Under the pieces are notes generated by a model. The model searched no databases, was not told where the DNA came from, and was given only the letters and a program-made list of their open reading frames with translations. From IMG/VR virus record IMGVR_UViG_3300008450_000058, positions 1 through 49,658 of that record: DNA of 49,658 nucleotides; one strand, written 5' to 3'. The DNA comes from a virus. This document shows positions 15,420-25,600 of this stretch, piece after piece. A program made the translations under genes and the position numbers. Each line of letters opens with the position of its first letter. The stretch's first letter is position 1.

Positions 15420-16570
15420 TGCCAAGAAAAATTCAAGACATCACCAGAGCTACTCTGGAAGCTGTTCCGTTGCCAGTTCACGCTGCTACGTACACAGTTA
15501 TTTCTCACAAATCAATTATGGATTATGCCCTTGCAGAGATTGCTGCAATGGGTTTCACTGTACAAAGTGAAGAGTATAGAGCAACCCATGATGGGCAAAT
15601 TGCTCAAGGTATCTACCAGCTGAATTACAATTCAGACCCAGAGATGTCCCTTATGTTTGCATGGACAAACAGTTATAATAAACAAATAAGATTTAAATGT
15701 GCAGTAGGTGGTTATGTGCACGCTAATCAAACCGTCATGTTATGTGGTGAGATTGGTACATATGCAAGAAAGCATACTGGTACTGCAGATGCTGATACAA
15801 TTGCAATGATGCAGACTCACCTGACTAATGCGCAGATGTACTATGATAACCTAGTTGCTGATAAAGATGCTATGAAAGTAGTATCTATTAGTTCAAGAAG
15901 ACAAGCTGAGATTCTAGGTGTACTCTTTGCAGAGTATGAAATCTTGACTACTGAGCAAGCAAGTATTATCCGCCAGCAGATGGATAAGCCAAGCTTTTTC
16001 TATAACGGAGGTAAAGATACATTGTGGTCTTTCTATAACCATGCTACCGTAGCATTGCAACAGTCTCACCCAAGAACATGGATGGAAGATCAACGCATGC
16101 TACACTGGTTCATTAGCAATGAGTTCAACTTAGGTCAAGTTCTTGTAGCTCCTATCACACCAGCTGTAGAGATTACTGTACCTATGATAGATCCATTAAA
16201 TGCTATTCCTAATCAGACTAATATCCTAGATCAGATTGCTGAGCTTACAGGAGAAACATCTGAGGAAATAGTAATTCACATTGAGTCAGATCAAGAGTAT
16301 GTTGAACGTGTAGCTGAGATTGAAGGTGAACCTGAACCAGATGTAGTTGAATACACTGATCCTGCAGGTAATACTTTTGAAGCACCGGTAGTAATAGATG
16401 ATTTTATTACTGATGAAGAAGAAGATGCTATTATGGAACAGATGTTAGTTCCAGTAGCACCAGAAAGAGTTAAGTTCTCAGTAGATAATACTGAGACTAC
16501 AACTGAATTTGATTTTGATTTGAACTTTGAAGATGAGGAAGAGGGTGACTCTAACCAATTCTTCTTATGA
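15419..16570 (+). CDS. DUF932-like phage/plasmid protein
   Basis: This 383-residue protein resembles the DUF932 (phage/plasmid-like TIGR03299) group: a VISHKSIMDYALAEI start, a core with CAVGGYVHANQTVMLCGE, and the characteristic GGKDTLWSFYNHATVALQQS followed by HPRTWMEDQRMLHWF. The C-terminal 130 residues are acidic and probably disordered, ending FDFDLNFEDEEEGDSNQFFL. That tail might mimic nucleic acid or recruit a partner. DUF932 has no settled biochemical role; it is common on phages and plasmids. The gene is translationally coupled to the DNA polymerase and ends the plus-strand block at a strong hairpin. Confidence 0.75.
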   Translation: MPRKIQDITRATLEAVPLPVHAATYTVISHKSIMDYALAEIAAMGFTVQSEEYRATHDGQIAQGIYQLNYNSDPEMSLMFAWTNSYNKQIRFKCAVGGYVHANQTVMLCGEIGTYARKHTGTADADTIAMMQTHLTNAQMYYDNLVADKDAMKVVSISSRRQAEILGVLFAEYEILTTEQASIIRQQMDKPSFFYNGGKDTLWSFYNHATVALQQSHPRTWMEDQRMLHWFISNEFNLGQVLVAPITPAVEITVPMIDPLNAIPNQTNILDQIAELTGETSEEIVIHIESDQEYVERVAEIEGEPEPDVVEYTDPAGNTFEAPVVIDDFITDEEEDAIMEQMLVPVAPERVKFSVDNTETTTEFDFDLNFEDEEEGDSNQFFL

Positions 16571-16601
16571 TCCTGTAATAAAGAATGCAGGGATTACACC
16601 T

Positions 16602-16641
16602 AAAGGGGGGAATGGCTACGGCTGTTCTCCCCTTTTTTTTT
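16602..16641 (+). terminator. Strong terminator at the convergent junction
   Basis: AAAGGGGGGAA (16602-16612) pairs with TTCTCCCCTTT (16625-16635), eleven pairs with one wobble, and is followed by a run of Ts to 16641. It ends the plus-strand block. The minus-strand gene's TAA lies in the T-run, so the two convergent blocks share this structure; the minus direction has only a short T-run. Confidence 0.88.
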
Positions 16642-19600
16642 AATTGAGTGCGTCAAACGCTTCCGCTTTCTTAATTGCCCAGATTGGTGCTACGTTCTTA
16701 CCTTTGATACCCCATACACTTGCAAAGTGATTCCATAGTTTAAGACTACCTTCTGTCTGCCAAGCATATGGTCCTACATCTTGTTTGTATCTTGCTTTCT
16801 CACTTCCACTTACCCAGTATATAATATCCATGAACAGTTTAGAATAGAGTTCTAATGTTGGTCCTGTTGCAATTGAAGTACTGTCTGTAAGACTAAGCCA
16901 CTCATCAAATCCTATACCCGGTAATGGAATGAACATCTGGTTCTCTCTCTTAGTCATGATTAATAGGTACAATGCTTCATTTGATAACCAACCTAAAGCA
17001 CCATATCTTTCTTCCATAGCTTTGAGTTTATTAAATCTATCTTCATCACCTGGATCATATCCAAACAAGAACATACCCACAAGAGCCATAGCTAACAACA
17101 TAAGAGATTCAGAAGCCATCTTTTTGATTGCAGTCTTTTCTTCTACATCCATAGCAGGGTATGCTTCTTTGAAATTTCTAATCAATTTAATGATTGACTG
17201 TATACCTGTGATATAGTATCCTTTGGTTGTTGTTCCCATATCCCAGTCATAGACTTCACCCCATCTGTTCTCTTTAGACAAATCCGTTTGGAATCTGTTA
17301 AGGAACATAGGTAGAGCAAACTTCTTATAGAAGGAGAATAGGTTATAGAGGATATACTGGTTAGCTTGAGGGTTATCTTCCTCAGCTATCATACCGTTGA
17401 GTCTTTTCCCTGTACCTTGAATCTTTAATTTGAAGTCATTAAATAACTTAGCAGTAGAGATTACAATCTTGTCCCCTGGTTCTAACTCACTAGCGCTTTT
17501 GATTTTGTTCTTAGTTTTAATTGCTTCTACTGTAGTTGAGTATTTCTTAGCAATTTCATCTAGAGTTTCAGTACCATCATACTCATGAGAGATAGGTTTT
17601 TGATCCCACTCAGGATCAATACCTTCTTTAAGTCTGATAATCTGGTCATCACCAAGTTCCCAAGCATCAACGTAGCGGATCTTTTCTACTTTCCCATCTG
17701 CTCTTGTAATTGGAATTTGTTTGTGCTCCATCATACCAAAGAAGATTTCCAAACCACTGTTGAATTCCAATAGCTTTCTACCATCTAACAAGAAGGTCAT
17801 GTCAAGCATATCCTTTATGAAAGTTCTAGAGTTAGATTTACCAAAGTCTTGCTTTGTTTTCCCTGTTACCGGGTCAAATCTTTCAATCATTTGGATAAGT
17901 AAACTCTTAGGTCCCATTGCCTTATAGTAAATACCTTTAGAAGATAACTCTACTGTAGCTTTGAAAGCTTTAAGTTTACCACGCGCCATAGATTGGTAGC
18001 TGATATACTGTCCACCGGCAGCTTCTACCATCTTCTGGAATGTCATACCATAGCGGTTCTTCAATGCAGACTGTATATCCAAGTTGATGAATGAACCACT
18101 TGCTTTACTCATGAGAGCTTTGATAACCTTAGTAAGCGCAGGGTTGTTTTGTTGGAAGTCAGATGCAGCTTGTCCATAGAATAATCTTTCTATGTAGTAT
18201 TGATTAGCTTTTAGTCTTTGATATGTCTTAGTAGCAGCTGGCAAGAATACTTCCTCACCTCTGGTCTTCTGGATATCACGGCTCACTTTGCTCATGTCCT
18301 TCAATCCATTCTCAGGATCACTCAGGATTTTAAGAATAGCTTTTCCTAATGGCTCATTCTTAATCAATGCTTCTTGTTCATTCAATGAATACAAGTAAGT
18401 ACTTGTTGACCCAAGTATATCTGTTGTAGTTTCAGAAAGCTGTAGTTTATACATACCTCTTACTGGTATACGGGTAATAGGTTTACCGTTGATATCAGTA
18501 GCAATCAATTGAGTAGAAACATCAGCATTCAAACCAAACTCACGGTCATCCGTAGTAGATTTAAATAGAGAAGTTGCACCTTGTTTAAGTTGCTCCAACT
18601 TAGTATAGGCATCATTTCTTGCATTACCAGATTGCATATATTCCATGTTCTCATTGATACGCATTCTTGGTGTATCAAGATACATCTTAGAGCTGTATGG
18701 TCTATCCTTTTGTATCTTAAGATACTGCTTCTTGTACTCCTCAATCAACTTAAATCTTGCAGAGTTAGGATTCTTCATTAATTCAAAGTACTCTTTGTTC
18801 ATGTACTTATCATTAGGGCTACCAATAGGAACTACTTTAGGCAAATAGTTTCCTTGGTTGTCAATGATGGTACCTACATAACTATCACGGTTAGCATTTC
18901 TAGGTATAGTACGGTACTCATCTTTAATACTACGGTAAGAATATTTACCTACAGGTACACCTTGAACTCTGATTGGTTTTTTAGTAATAGGGTTAATGAG
19001 ATCAGTCATCTGATAGTGCTCGGGATCAACCGGTCTTGTAACACTCCATGCTTTTATTCTAACGTACTTTGGTATGTATGAATTTGTAGCTTGGTCATAT
19101 GAAGGCTTCAGGTAGTGGTTAGCTTTAAACCATGTAGCAAACTCTGGGTTTACTGCCATTACCTTTTTTATGATAGGTGAATTAATCCACTCATCAGCAT
19201 TCTCTCTCGTTAACTGTACAATATTACCACCTGGAAAGTCTTTTGCCTCAAGCATTCCTTTCTCTTCTAGGATTGCTGTTGCATCTCCTATAGTATTATC
19301 AAATGCAGCAGTATAAGCATCAGTAGCAGTTGTCTCTCTCAAGTCAGAAAGCTCAGCAAAGGCAGCTCTCAAGTCAGCATTCTCTTGTTTGCTGAGACCC
19401 AAGTCATTTTTGATATTGAAAAGTGTCTTGTACTTTTCCATATCTACAGGATCAATAGTTTTATTTAGCTTGATTTGCTTTTCTATATTAGCCATCCAAG
19501 CCATATCTTCTTTACTGATACCGGTTTGTCTGTCATACTTTTCCTGAAGCTCTACAATTTCTTTTTCTATTTCTAGTAACTTCTTTCTTTGAGCAGGGTT

Positions 19601-22573
19601 GAGTTCAATACCATCAGGAGTACCGTTCTTATCTGTAACCACATTAACTAGAATAGCTCTTTGCTTATACAGAGTTGCAAGTTGTAGAGATACAGTATTG
19701 TTTTTAGCCTTTTCTGTAAGAGTTCTAATAGTATCAAAGATCTTCTCAAGGTCTTCATAGTACTTATCAGAATAAGCCAAACGTGTATTCTTGTCAATGA
19801 ACTTTTGAATGTACTTGTCAAAGTCCACATCATCCATATCAATACCCTCAGATGCAAGTTCTGTAAGTACAAAGTTGTCAAAGTCTCTCTGGAACTGGTC
19901 ATAGTTAACCTTTGGCTCATAGAACTTCTTAGATTCTTTTCTGTACAACTGACGTACTAGAACTTTTTTTCTTTCCTCTTCAGACTTTGGTACACCAAAA
20001 GAATCATAGACTTCATATAACTGCTGATACTCTCTGCGCGCTTCTTTAGATTCTGGTTCTTCATAGAGGTCATCCAATTCAGTAAACACACTTGTAGAAC
20101 TATAGAGACTCATTTGGTCAAGTGCCTCTTGTCTTTCAAGATATGCCTCTGTAGATTCATCTGCGGACACTACTAAATCAGTCTTAGTCACAGGGTCATA
20201 TACAGTATTGGTTTGTCTCCATATATTCTGAACATTATAGACTTCATCCTTGTATTGTCTATTCATGTAAGTATTATGGAAGTTCCATAGATCCTGCATG
20301 GCTTTCTTAATTGCAGCTCTATCCTTCTTTTCTCTAGCTTCTTCCAAAGCATATTCCAGTTCCCCCTTATCCGCACGCCAATTAATAAATTTATCTAGCA
20401 CAGATCTAATTTGCATCCGTTTTAATTCACCGTCTTCTACAACAGCAATAGTATCAACAAATGTCATCAAGTCTGCAAGCATGTGGGTTTTATTAGGGTT
20501 ATACCCTAGAGCATTAAGATGAGGAAGAATAGCCTTTATCAATTCTATTTCCTGTTCATGAGACTTAGCTGCAGCATTAGACAACTCATTCTTCATCTCT
20601 CTATAGAAAATACCCATTTGGTCATTGATATTTGTATAGGACAAGATGTTAGCACTAATAGTATTTATATCACCACCTTCTCCCTTAAGCATTCTAGCAA
20701 TACTCTCTGCGGTAATATATTTCTTTCCAAAGTTTCTTACTGCTTCTGCTATGTATGTGTCACTTGTTACAGGTCTTCCTAAATCAATATCTGCTTTTGA
20801 AAACTTATCTAAGTTACCTCTTGTTTTTAGCTTAGTAATATAGTCTGTTATTTCTTGTTCAGTAAAACCTTGCGGAGACAGTATCAACATCAACTTAGTC
20901 TCAAGCTTACCTTGAATAGATTCATTCACTAAGTCAGCGTTTTCAGTAAACCAGTTAACCATTCCGTCAAATCTCAACTTAGATGCATCACCCAAAGAGT
21001 TCTTAATTACACGCTCAATAGATAATAGCTTCTTAGTAAATAAAGTTTCCTCATCTAGCTTAAGTGTTTTTAGAATGTCATCAATAAAACGTTGCTGTTC
21101 TTCCATGAATGAGATATAGTAATCTACCACAGCCATACCATCCGGTTTAAGATGTATCTTCTTGGTACGCATGTCTTTTACTATAGTCTGAATCCTGCGG
21201 GCAAATACTTCAATCTCATTGATACTCTTGATCATGTTGATTGCGCGCTTGTTGAACTCTTTTTCTTGAGCTCTAATTGCTTCAATTAAATCTTCAGGAT
21301 TAATATCAGAAAGGTTAGTATATACAGTCTGACCTTTGCTCATGTAGTTTTTTACATTGCGCAACAGTCTTCTACCATCAATGCTTCCATCCTCTTGACC
21401 TTTCTGCAGCATTCTCTGTACATCCTTTGGTGTTTTCTCTAACTGCTTTAGCTGATAGTCAATCCCTGTATAGAACTTATTAAAGGTGTCAATGAAATCT
21501 TGAGCATCAGTATTTTTTAATTCTTCTACTAGCTTTTCTATGTCTGTCTTAGCGTTTCTAGCAAACTCAGCCACATCAGAATTCTTCAGCGCCTGGGTTT
21601 CAATCTTGAACTCTTTAGTCAACATCATGTCAACAAGCTCATCCAAAGTTGTATTAGCACTCAACTTGCTTAAGTCTGTTCTACCTACAAGCTTTTGGAT
21701 AATCTTTTTGATAGCATATAGAAGATTAGTCATAAATGCTTTGAACGCACTGTCTGATTCAGTAACCTTGTCAATCTTCTTCATGGCACTGTACTCCATG
21801 GCACGGACAAGAGCTTCTTCTTTTAGTCTATCACCGGTAAGTCTCTTAGACTCTACCTTTTGTTTCTGCTCATTTACTAAGTCAGCAATAATACGGTCAC
21901 CTGCAAATGTAGCAGACAACTGGGCAAACAACTTCTCAAATAAAACAGGGTTATCTCTTCTTATTGCTTGTAAGAAAGGGTGAGAGTACTCGTGAAATAG
22001 GTTCTCAACATTAAAGTTATCATCTACAAAGTACACTATGTTGTTAAAGTAGAATGCCGGTTCACCGTTATACGGTGTCTTAGTATCCTTAAGTAACTCA
22101 TAAGCATAGTCAGCTGATACTTGCTGATACTCCATGTCAAAGGCTACTCTAAACTTCTCACCTAACTTGAAAGCAATCTCATTAGCTCTTGCTCTTTGAG
22201 AACCCTTTACAGAAAGTTCAAACTGCTTAGCAATATCTAAGTCATAGTCATCTACTTCATTCTGCTTTAGGTAATCATCTGAATAATCAACTCCTGCTCT
22301 TACAGCATCCGCTCTTAGAGCATGTCTTGCCTCCTCTTCTTCAAGTCTTAACTCATTAGCAAAGTATCTATCAATTAAAGAGTCTGGAATTGTGACATCA
22401 ATATTAAGTATGTCAGCTTCAGATCTTGTAAATCTTACAACACTGTCATTGTACATTTGATTAATGCGCACAGCTAGATCCCTTGCTTGTTTAGCAGTAC
22501 CATATGTACCTGGTCTTGCCAAGTCATATACTTCTCCTTCAAGGTTCTCCTTTATCTTAATTCTACAAGGCAT
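16640..22573 (-). CDS. Giant virion protein with zincin motif and LysM-like repeat
   Basis: This 1,977-residue protein is the last gene of the late block. A zincin-type motif HEYSH lies at 194-198, with a candidate third ligand in KEEALVRAMEYSAM some 60 residues on. A long charged, coiled-coil-rich middle follows (about 330-1150). Near 1658-1706 a LysM-like repeat is visible: GTETLDEIAKKYSTTVEAIK, then NKIKSASELEPGDKIVIS, matching the LysM pattern of an early Gly-Asp/Thr-Leu, a central Asn, and a late PGDKI. One hydrophobic helix lies near 1818-1836 (LMLLAMALVGMFLFGY). In crAss-like phages the large proteins beside the virion RNA polymerase are packaged and ejected, so cell-wall binding plus proteolysis plus a membrane segment would suit passage through the envelope (inference). 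Confidence 0.85.
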   Translation of the reverse strand: MPCRIKIKENLEGEVYDLARPGTYGTAKQARDLAVRINQMYNDSVVRFTRSEADILNIDVTIPDSLIDRYFANELRLEEEEARHALRADAVRAGVDYSDDYLKQNEVDDYDLDIAKQFELSVKGSQRARANEIAFKLGEKFRVAFDMEYQQVSADYAYELLKDTKTPYNGEPAFYFNNIVYFVDDNFNVENLFHEYSHPFLQAIRRDNPVLFEKLFAQLSATFAGDRIIADLVNEQKQKVESKRLTGDRLKEEALVRAMEYSAMKKIDKVTESDSAFKAFMTNLLYAIKKIIQKLVGRTDLSKLSANTTLDELVDMMLTKEFKIETQALKNSDVAEFARNAKTDIEKLVEELKNTDAQDFIDTFNKFYTGIDYQLKQLEKTPKDVQRMLQKGQEDGSIDGRRLLRNVKNYMSKGQTVYTNLSDINPEDLIEAIRAQEKEFNKRAINMIKSINEIEVFARRIQTIVKDMRTKKIHLKPDGMAVVDYYISFMEEQQRFIDDILKTLKLDEETLFTKKLLSIERVIKNSLGDASKLRFDGMVNWFTENADLVNESIQGKLETKLMLILSPQGFTEQEITDYITKLKTRGNLDKFSKADIDLGRPVTSDTYIAEAVRNFGKKYITAESIARMLKGEGGDINTISANILSYTNINDQMGIFYREMKNELSNAAAKSHEQEIELIKAILPHLNALGYNPNKTHMLADLMTFVDTIAVVEDGELKRMQIRSVLDKFINWRADKGELEYALEEAREKKDRAAIKKAMQDLWNFHNTYMNRQYKDEVYNVQNIWRQTNTVYDPVTKTDLVVSADESTEAYLERQEALDQMSLYSSTSVFTELDDLYEEPESKEARREYQQLYEVYDSFGVPKSEEERKKVLVRQLYRKESKKFYEPKVNYDQFQRDFDNFVLTELASEGIDMDDVDFDKYIQKFIDKNTRLAYSDKYYEDLEKIFDTIRTLTEKAKNNTVSLQLATLYKQRAILVNVVTDKNGTPDGIELNPAQRKKLLEIEKEIVELQEKYDRQTGISKEDMAWMANIEKQIKLNKTIDPVDMEKYKTLFNIKNDLGLSKQENADLRAAFAELSDLRETTATDAYTAAFDNTIGDATAILEEKGMLEAKDFPGGNIVQLTRENADEWINSPIIKKVMAVNPEFATWFKANHYLKPSYDQATNSYIPKYVRIKAWSVTRPVDPEHYQMTDLINPITKKPIRVQGVPVGKYSYRSIKDEYRTIPRNANRDSYVGTIIDNQGNYLPKVVPIGSPNDKYMNKEYFELMKNPNSARFKLIEEYKKQYLKIQKDRPYSSKMYLDTPRMRINENMEYMQSGNARNDAYTKLEQLKQGATSLFKSTTDDREFGLNADVSTQLIATDINGKPITRIPVRGMYKLQLSETTTDILGSTSTYLYSLNEQEALIKNEPLGKAILKILSDPENGLKDMSKVSRDIQKTRGEEVFLPAATKTYQRLKANQYYIERLFYGQAASDFQQNNPALTKVIKALMSKASGSFINLDIQSALKNRYGMTFQKMVEAAGGQYISYQSMARGKLKAFKATVELSSKGIYYKAMGPKSLLIQMIERFDPVTGKTKQDFGKSNSRTFIKDMLDMTFLLDGRKLLEFNSGLEIFFGMMEHKQIPITRADGKVEKIRYVDAWELGDDQIIRLKEGIDPEWDQKPISHEYDGTETLDEIAKKYSTTVEAIKTKNKIKSASELEPGDKIVISTAKLFNDFKLKIQGTGKRLNGMIAEEDNPQANQYILYNLFSFYKKFALPMFLNRFQTDLSKENRWGEVYDWDMGTTTKGYYITGIQSIIKLIRNFKEAYPAMDVEEKTAIKKMASESLMLLAMALVGMFLFGYDPGDEDRFNKLKAMEERYGALGWLSNEALYLLIMTKRENQMFIPLPGIGFDEWLSLTDSTSIATGPTLELYSKLFMDIIYWVSGSEKARYKQDVGPYAWQTEGSLKLWNHFASVWGIKGKNVAPIWAIKKAEAFDALN

Positions 22574-22591
22574 CTCACTTATTTTATATTA

Positions 22592-22603
22592 TAAATATAC
22601 TAA
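22592..22603 (-). promoter_or_regulatory. Candidate late promoter box (TTAGTATATTTA)
   Basis: On the minus strand TTAGTATATTTA spans the TAG stop of the upstream giant gene and ends 18 bases before the ATG at 22573. The identical 12-mer lies at 45577-45588, 20 bases before another late gene. It contains TATATTTA, close to the Bacteroidota -7 element. Confidence 0.45.
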
Positions 22604-25600
22604 TTATTACACTTTTTACTAGATCTTTTAGACGGAGGTAGTCCTTCAGGCGCGTTTTCATCAAATAATGTAAGCTGTGTTCCCGGTGCTACAGGCGCTT
22701 GTTGCACTTCTTCAAGAGATCTCTTACCATTATTATTTTCTGCAGCGGCTACTCTAAAGGTAAAGTTCATTCTCCAGTTATCTAACATCAAACCTCCGTT
22801 AAAGTATTTGTTGACATTAGAATTGTTAAGATTAATCTGGCCTAAATTAGTTGTTCCTTGTACATTAGTTACAGTATGTTGAACTAGTCTTGATTCACCA
22901 CCAAATACCATCACATCACCGCTTGACAATGTTTGTGTTCCTGATGTTTTTGTACCAGGTTTAGGCGCATATACAATTCCTTTAGCATTATTATAAGTAA
23001 AGTCTGCATTAGCACCAATGGATACGGAGATAATATCTCTATCTAAAGTTCTATAGTCTTCAGTAGTATCTTGATGCCAACCTAGTGTTCTACCAATAGG
23101 GTACAAGTTAATAAGTACTGTATCATAATCTGACATATCCTGACCTGTAATCTTTTCCAATATGCTAATGATATTATAGGGAATAGGCATGATAGGCGTA
23201 CCATCAAAGTTACTTAAGTAATAATTGTAGTTCCATCTCTTATCTTTACTATCTTGACCACCAAGACTTTTCTTGATTGATATAATAGACTCATTATAAG
23301 GACCATTTCTATCTACACCTTTACCTTCTTTATCCACTACAAATAAAGGACTCCATTCCATTTGTCCAGCAGAAGCCATCACATAAGCAGGGAAAGGATT
23401 ATAACCATTTTTCTCAAGTACATCTTTACCAAACTCAAAGAACTGTTTTTGTTCCTCTACAGTTAAAGCTTTTGGCATATAATCAAGACCTGGTTCTAAT
23501 TCTATAACATCTACTGTAGGTTTAACATTAGAAACATACTCAGTCATACCCTCAGACTTAATGTCTTCCAACATTTGCGCGTAAGAAGCAGCATGTCTAT
23601 CAATAGTTTCATCTGAAACATTAGCTCTATTCTTACCTGCAGCAATATCAGCTTTAATCCTTTGTTTTGCTAATTCAGGATCCAAAGCCATAAGCTTATA
23701 CTGAATATTAGCATTAGGTATTTCTTTTCTGATAGCTTCAATAAATGTTCTTCTCTTATCTTTTGTAAGATTAGTAGTATCAAATACAACTTGTTTACCT
23801 TGTTTTATTGCACTAATGGCACGTTTAGCAGCTTCAGTATAAATTTCTTTGTCTTTAGACTTATTATCTATATCTCCTGTAAACTCAATTCTCATTTCAT
23901 CAGGGGAGATGACAACCAAGTTCTCTTGAGGAAGAGAGCTAATAAATGTAGACTTTCCGCTACCACTTGTTCCAATAGGCAATATTACATCTGCTTCACT
24001 TGAAGCTGGTCTGTTTACAACAGGTTCTTTAACAAGTTCAAATTCTATAGCATATGGATAATTACCTACATTTTTATCTGTAACATCTTTTGTCCAACCT
24101 TCTTTTTGCCATGTTGCATCTTGATACTCTTGAGTAAATGGAGCTACTTTAGTAATTCTAGTGTAAGCCAAATTTCCTTTTTTGTCAGTCATGCGGATAA
24201 CCATACCAACCAAGTCTTCTATCTTAGTAAGACCATAGTCTTTAATCATTCTAGAGATATCTGTTTTAGCACGTGTAGTTCTTGTTCTATCACCAGAGAG
24301 TATTAAGTCCATAGTAGATTTACCTTTGAACTGCGGCTCCATAGTTCTACCTCCTGTACCATCTGCAAAGTTTTGCTCAATAGAAGGAAGAGCATCAGCT
24401 GCTTTCTTCAAACTTTCAATATCTCCACTAGCAACAGCACCTTCTTTAGTAAACTTATAGTACTCATATTTACCAACTACTACTGTAGATGCTGTGTAAC
24501 CCTTAGACTCCAAGTACTTCTGAATGTAGTAATCCTGTAGATTTCTCTGGTCATTGTAGCTTCCTAGTAGGAAAGTAGATACACCGCTATCTATAGCTCT
24601 GAGTATTTCAGGTTTGTATTTGTTCTTGAAGTCTTCTTGAATAGCTGTAGTAAGATCTACACCACCTCTATTAAAGTTACCAGAACCAGACAGTGCCACA
24701 ACTTCATCAGGCGTATACTTACCTTTGTTAGCCAAGTTACCAAATGCTTGTCTGTAAACTTTAGTAGAAGACTTAGCATCTAGTCTAGGGTCATTAAGAG
24801 TTGTTTCAAAACCAATGAATGCATCAGCATCTTTGAACATCTCAATGTCTTTAGCTCTAAATGGATTAGTAGTTTCTACAGCATTAATTGCTTCTATAAC
24901 TTCTGCAACAAGAGGATTCTTAGCCTTTCTATTCATCTGCTCTAGCTCATTGAGCATATCTTCCTCATCATACTCCTCAAAAGCAGTATCAGTAACCATT
25001 CTCTTGAAGCCAGATGTAACAACATAGTTCTTAAAGATGTCACTGTTGTCCAATAGGTTGATTGTTATACCCTCCAATTGATTTTCATCAATAGGATTTT
25101 GCAAGTAGTTAATACCTACAGTTCTCATTAGAGTGATATAACCGGCTGAGTCATATACTTTAACAAAACCAAATGAGCTATATCCAATACCATGTTGGTA
25201 GTACATCATTTCTGAGAAGAACTTAAAGGTATCAGAGATGTATTTATTCTCTGCATCACTTCCCTTACGGATAGTAATATCACCTAACTGTACAAGATCA
25301 TTATGGTAACCATCAGCAACATCACCAGTTGCCTTTGAGTCATTCAATACAATGATGTTCTTGTCTGTTTTAGTTCTTGACTCAGGAGCTAGTTGTGAGG
25401 CTATTCCAAATTTTTGTTTTAATACAGGGAACTGATTAAGCAAACGCATCACATCATCAGTGTAATTGAATTGTGACAAGCCCATGACATATCCTGGGTT
25501 GAATGAGTTTCTAAGAGCTCTTTTAACCAAATACATTTCATAGGCTGCCGGCTCATCCAAATTAAACTGAGACATAAGATCCTGGAACATGTATTCCTCT

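Noticed and set aside
16561-16570. C-terminal NQFFL of the DUF932-like protein as a third clamp-binding peptide
   Set aside because: It lacks the QLxLF pattern; the match is too weak to claim.
21540-21983. Plus-strand open frame of 147 residues opposite the zincin/LysM gene
   Set aside because: Antisense shadow over the zincin region; no start context and low-complexity Ser/Leu composition.
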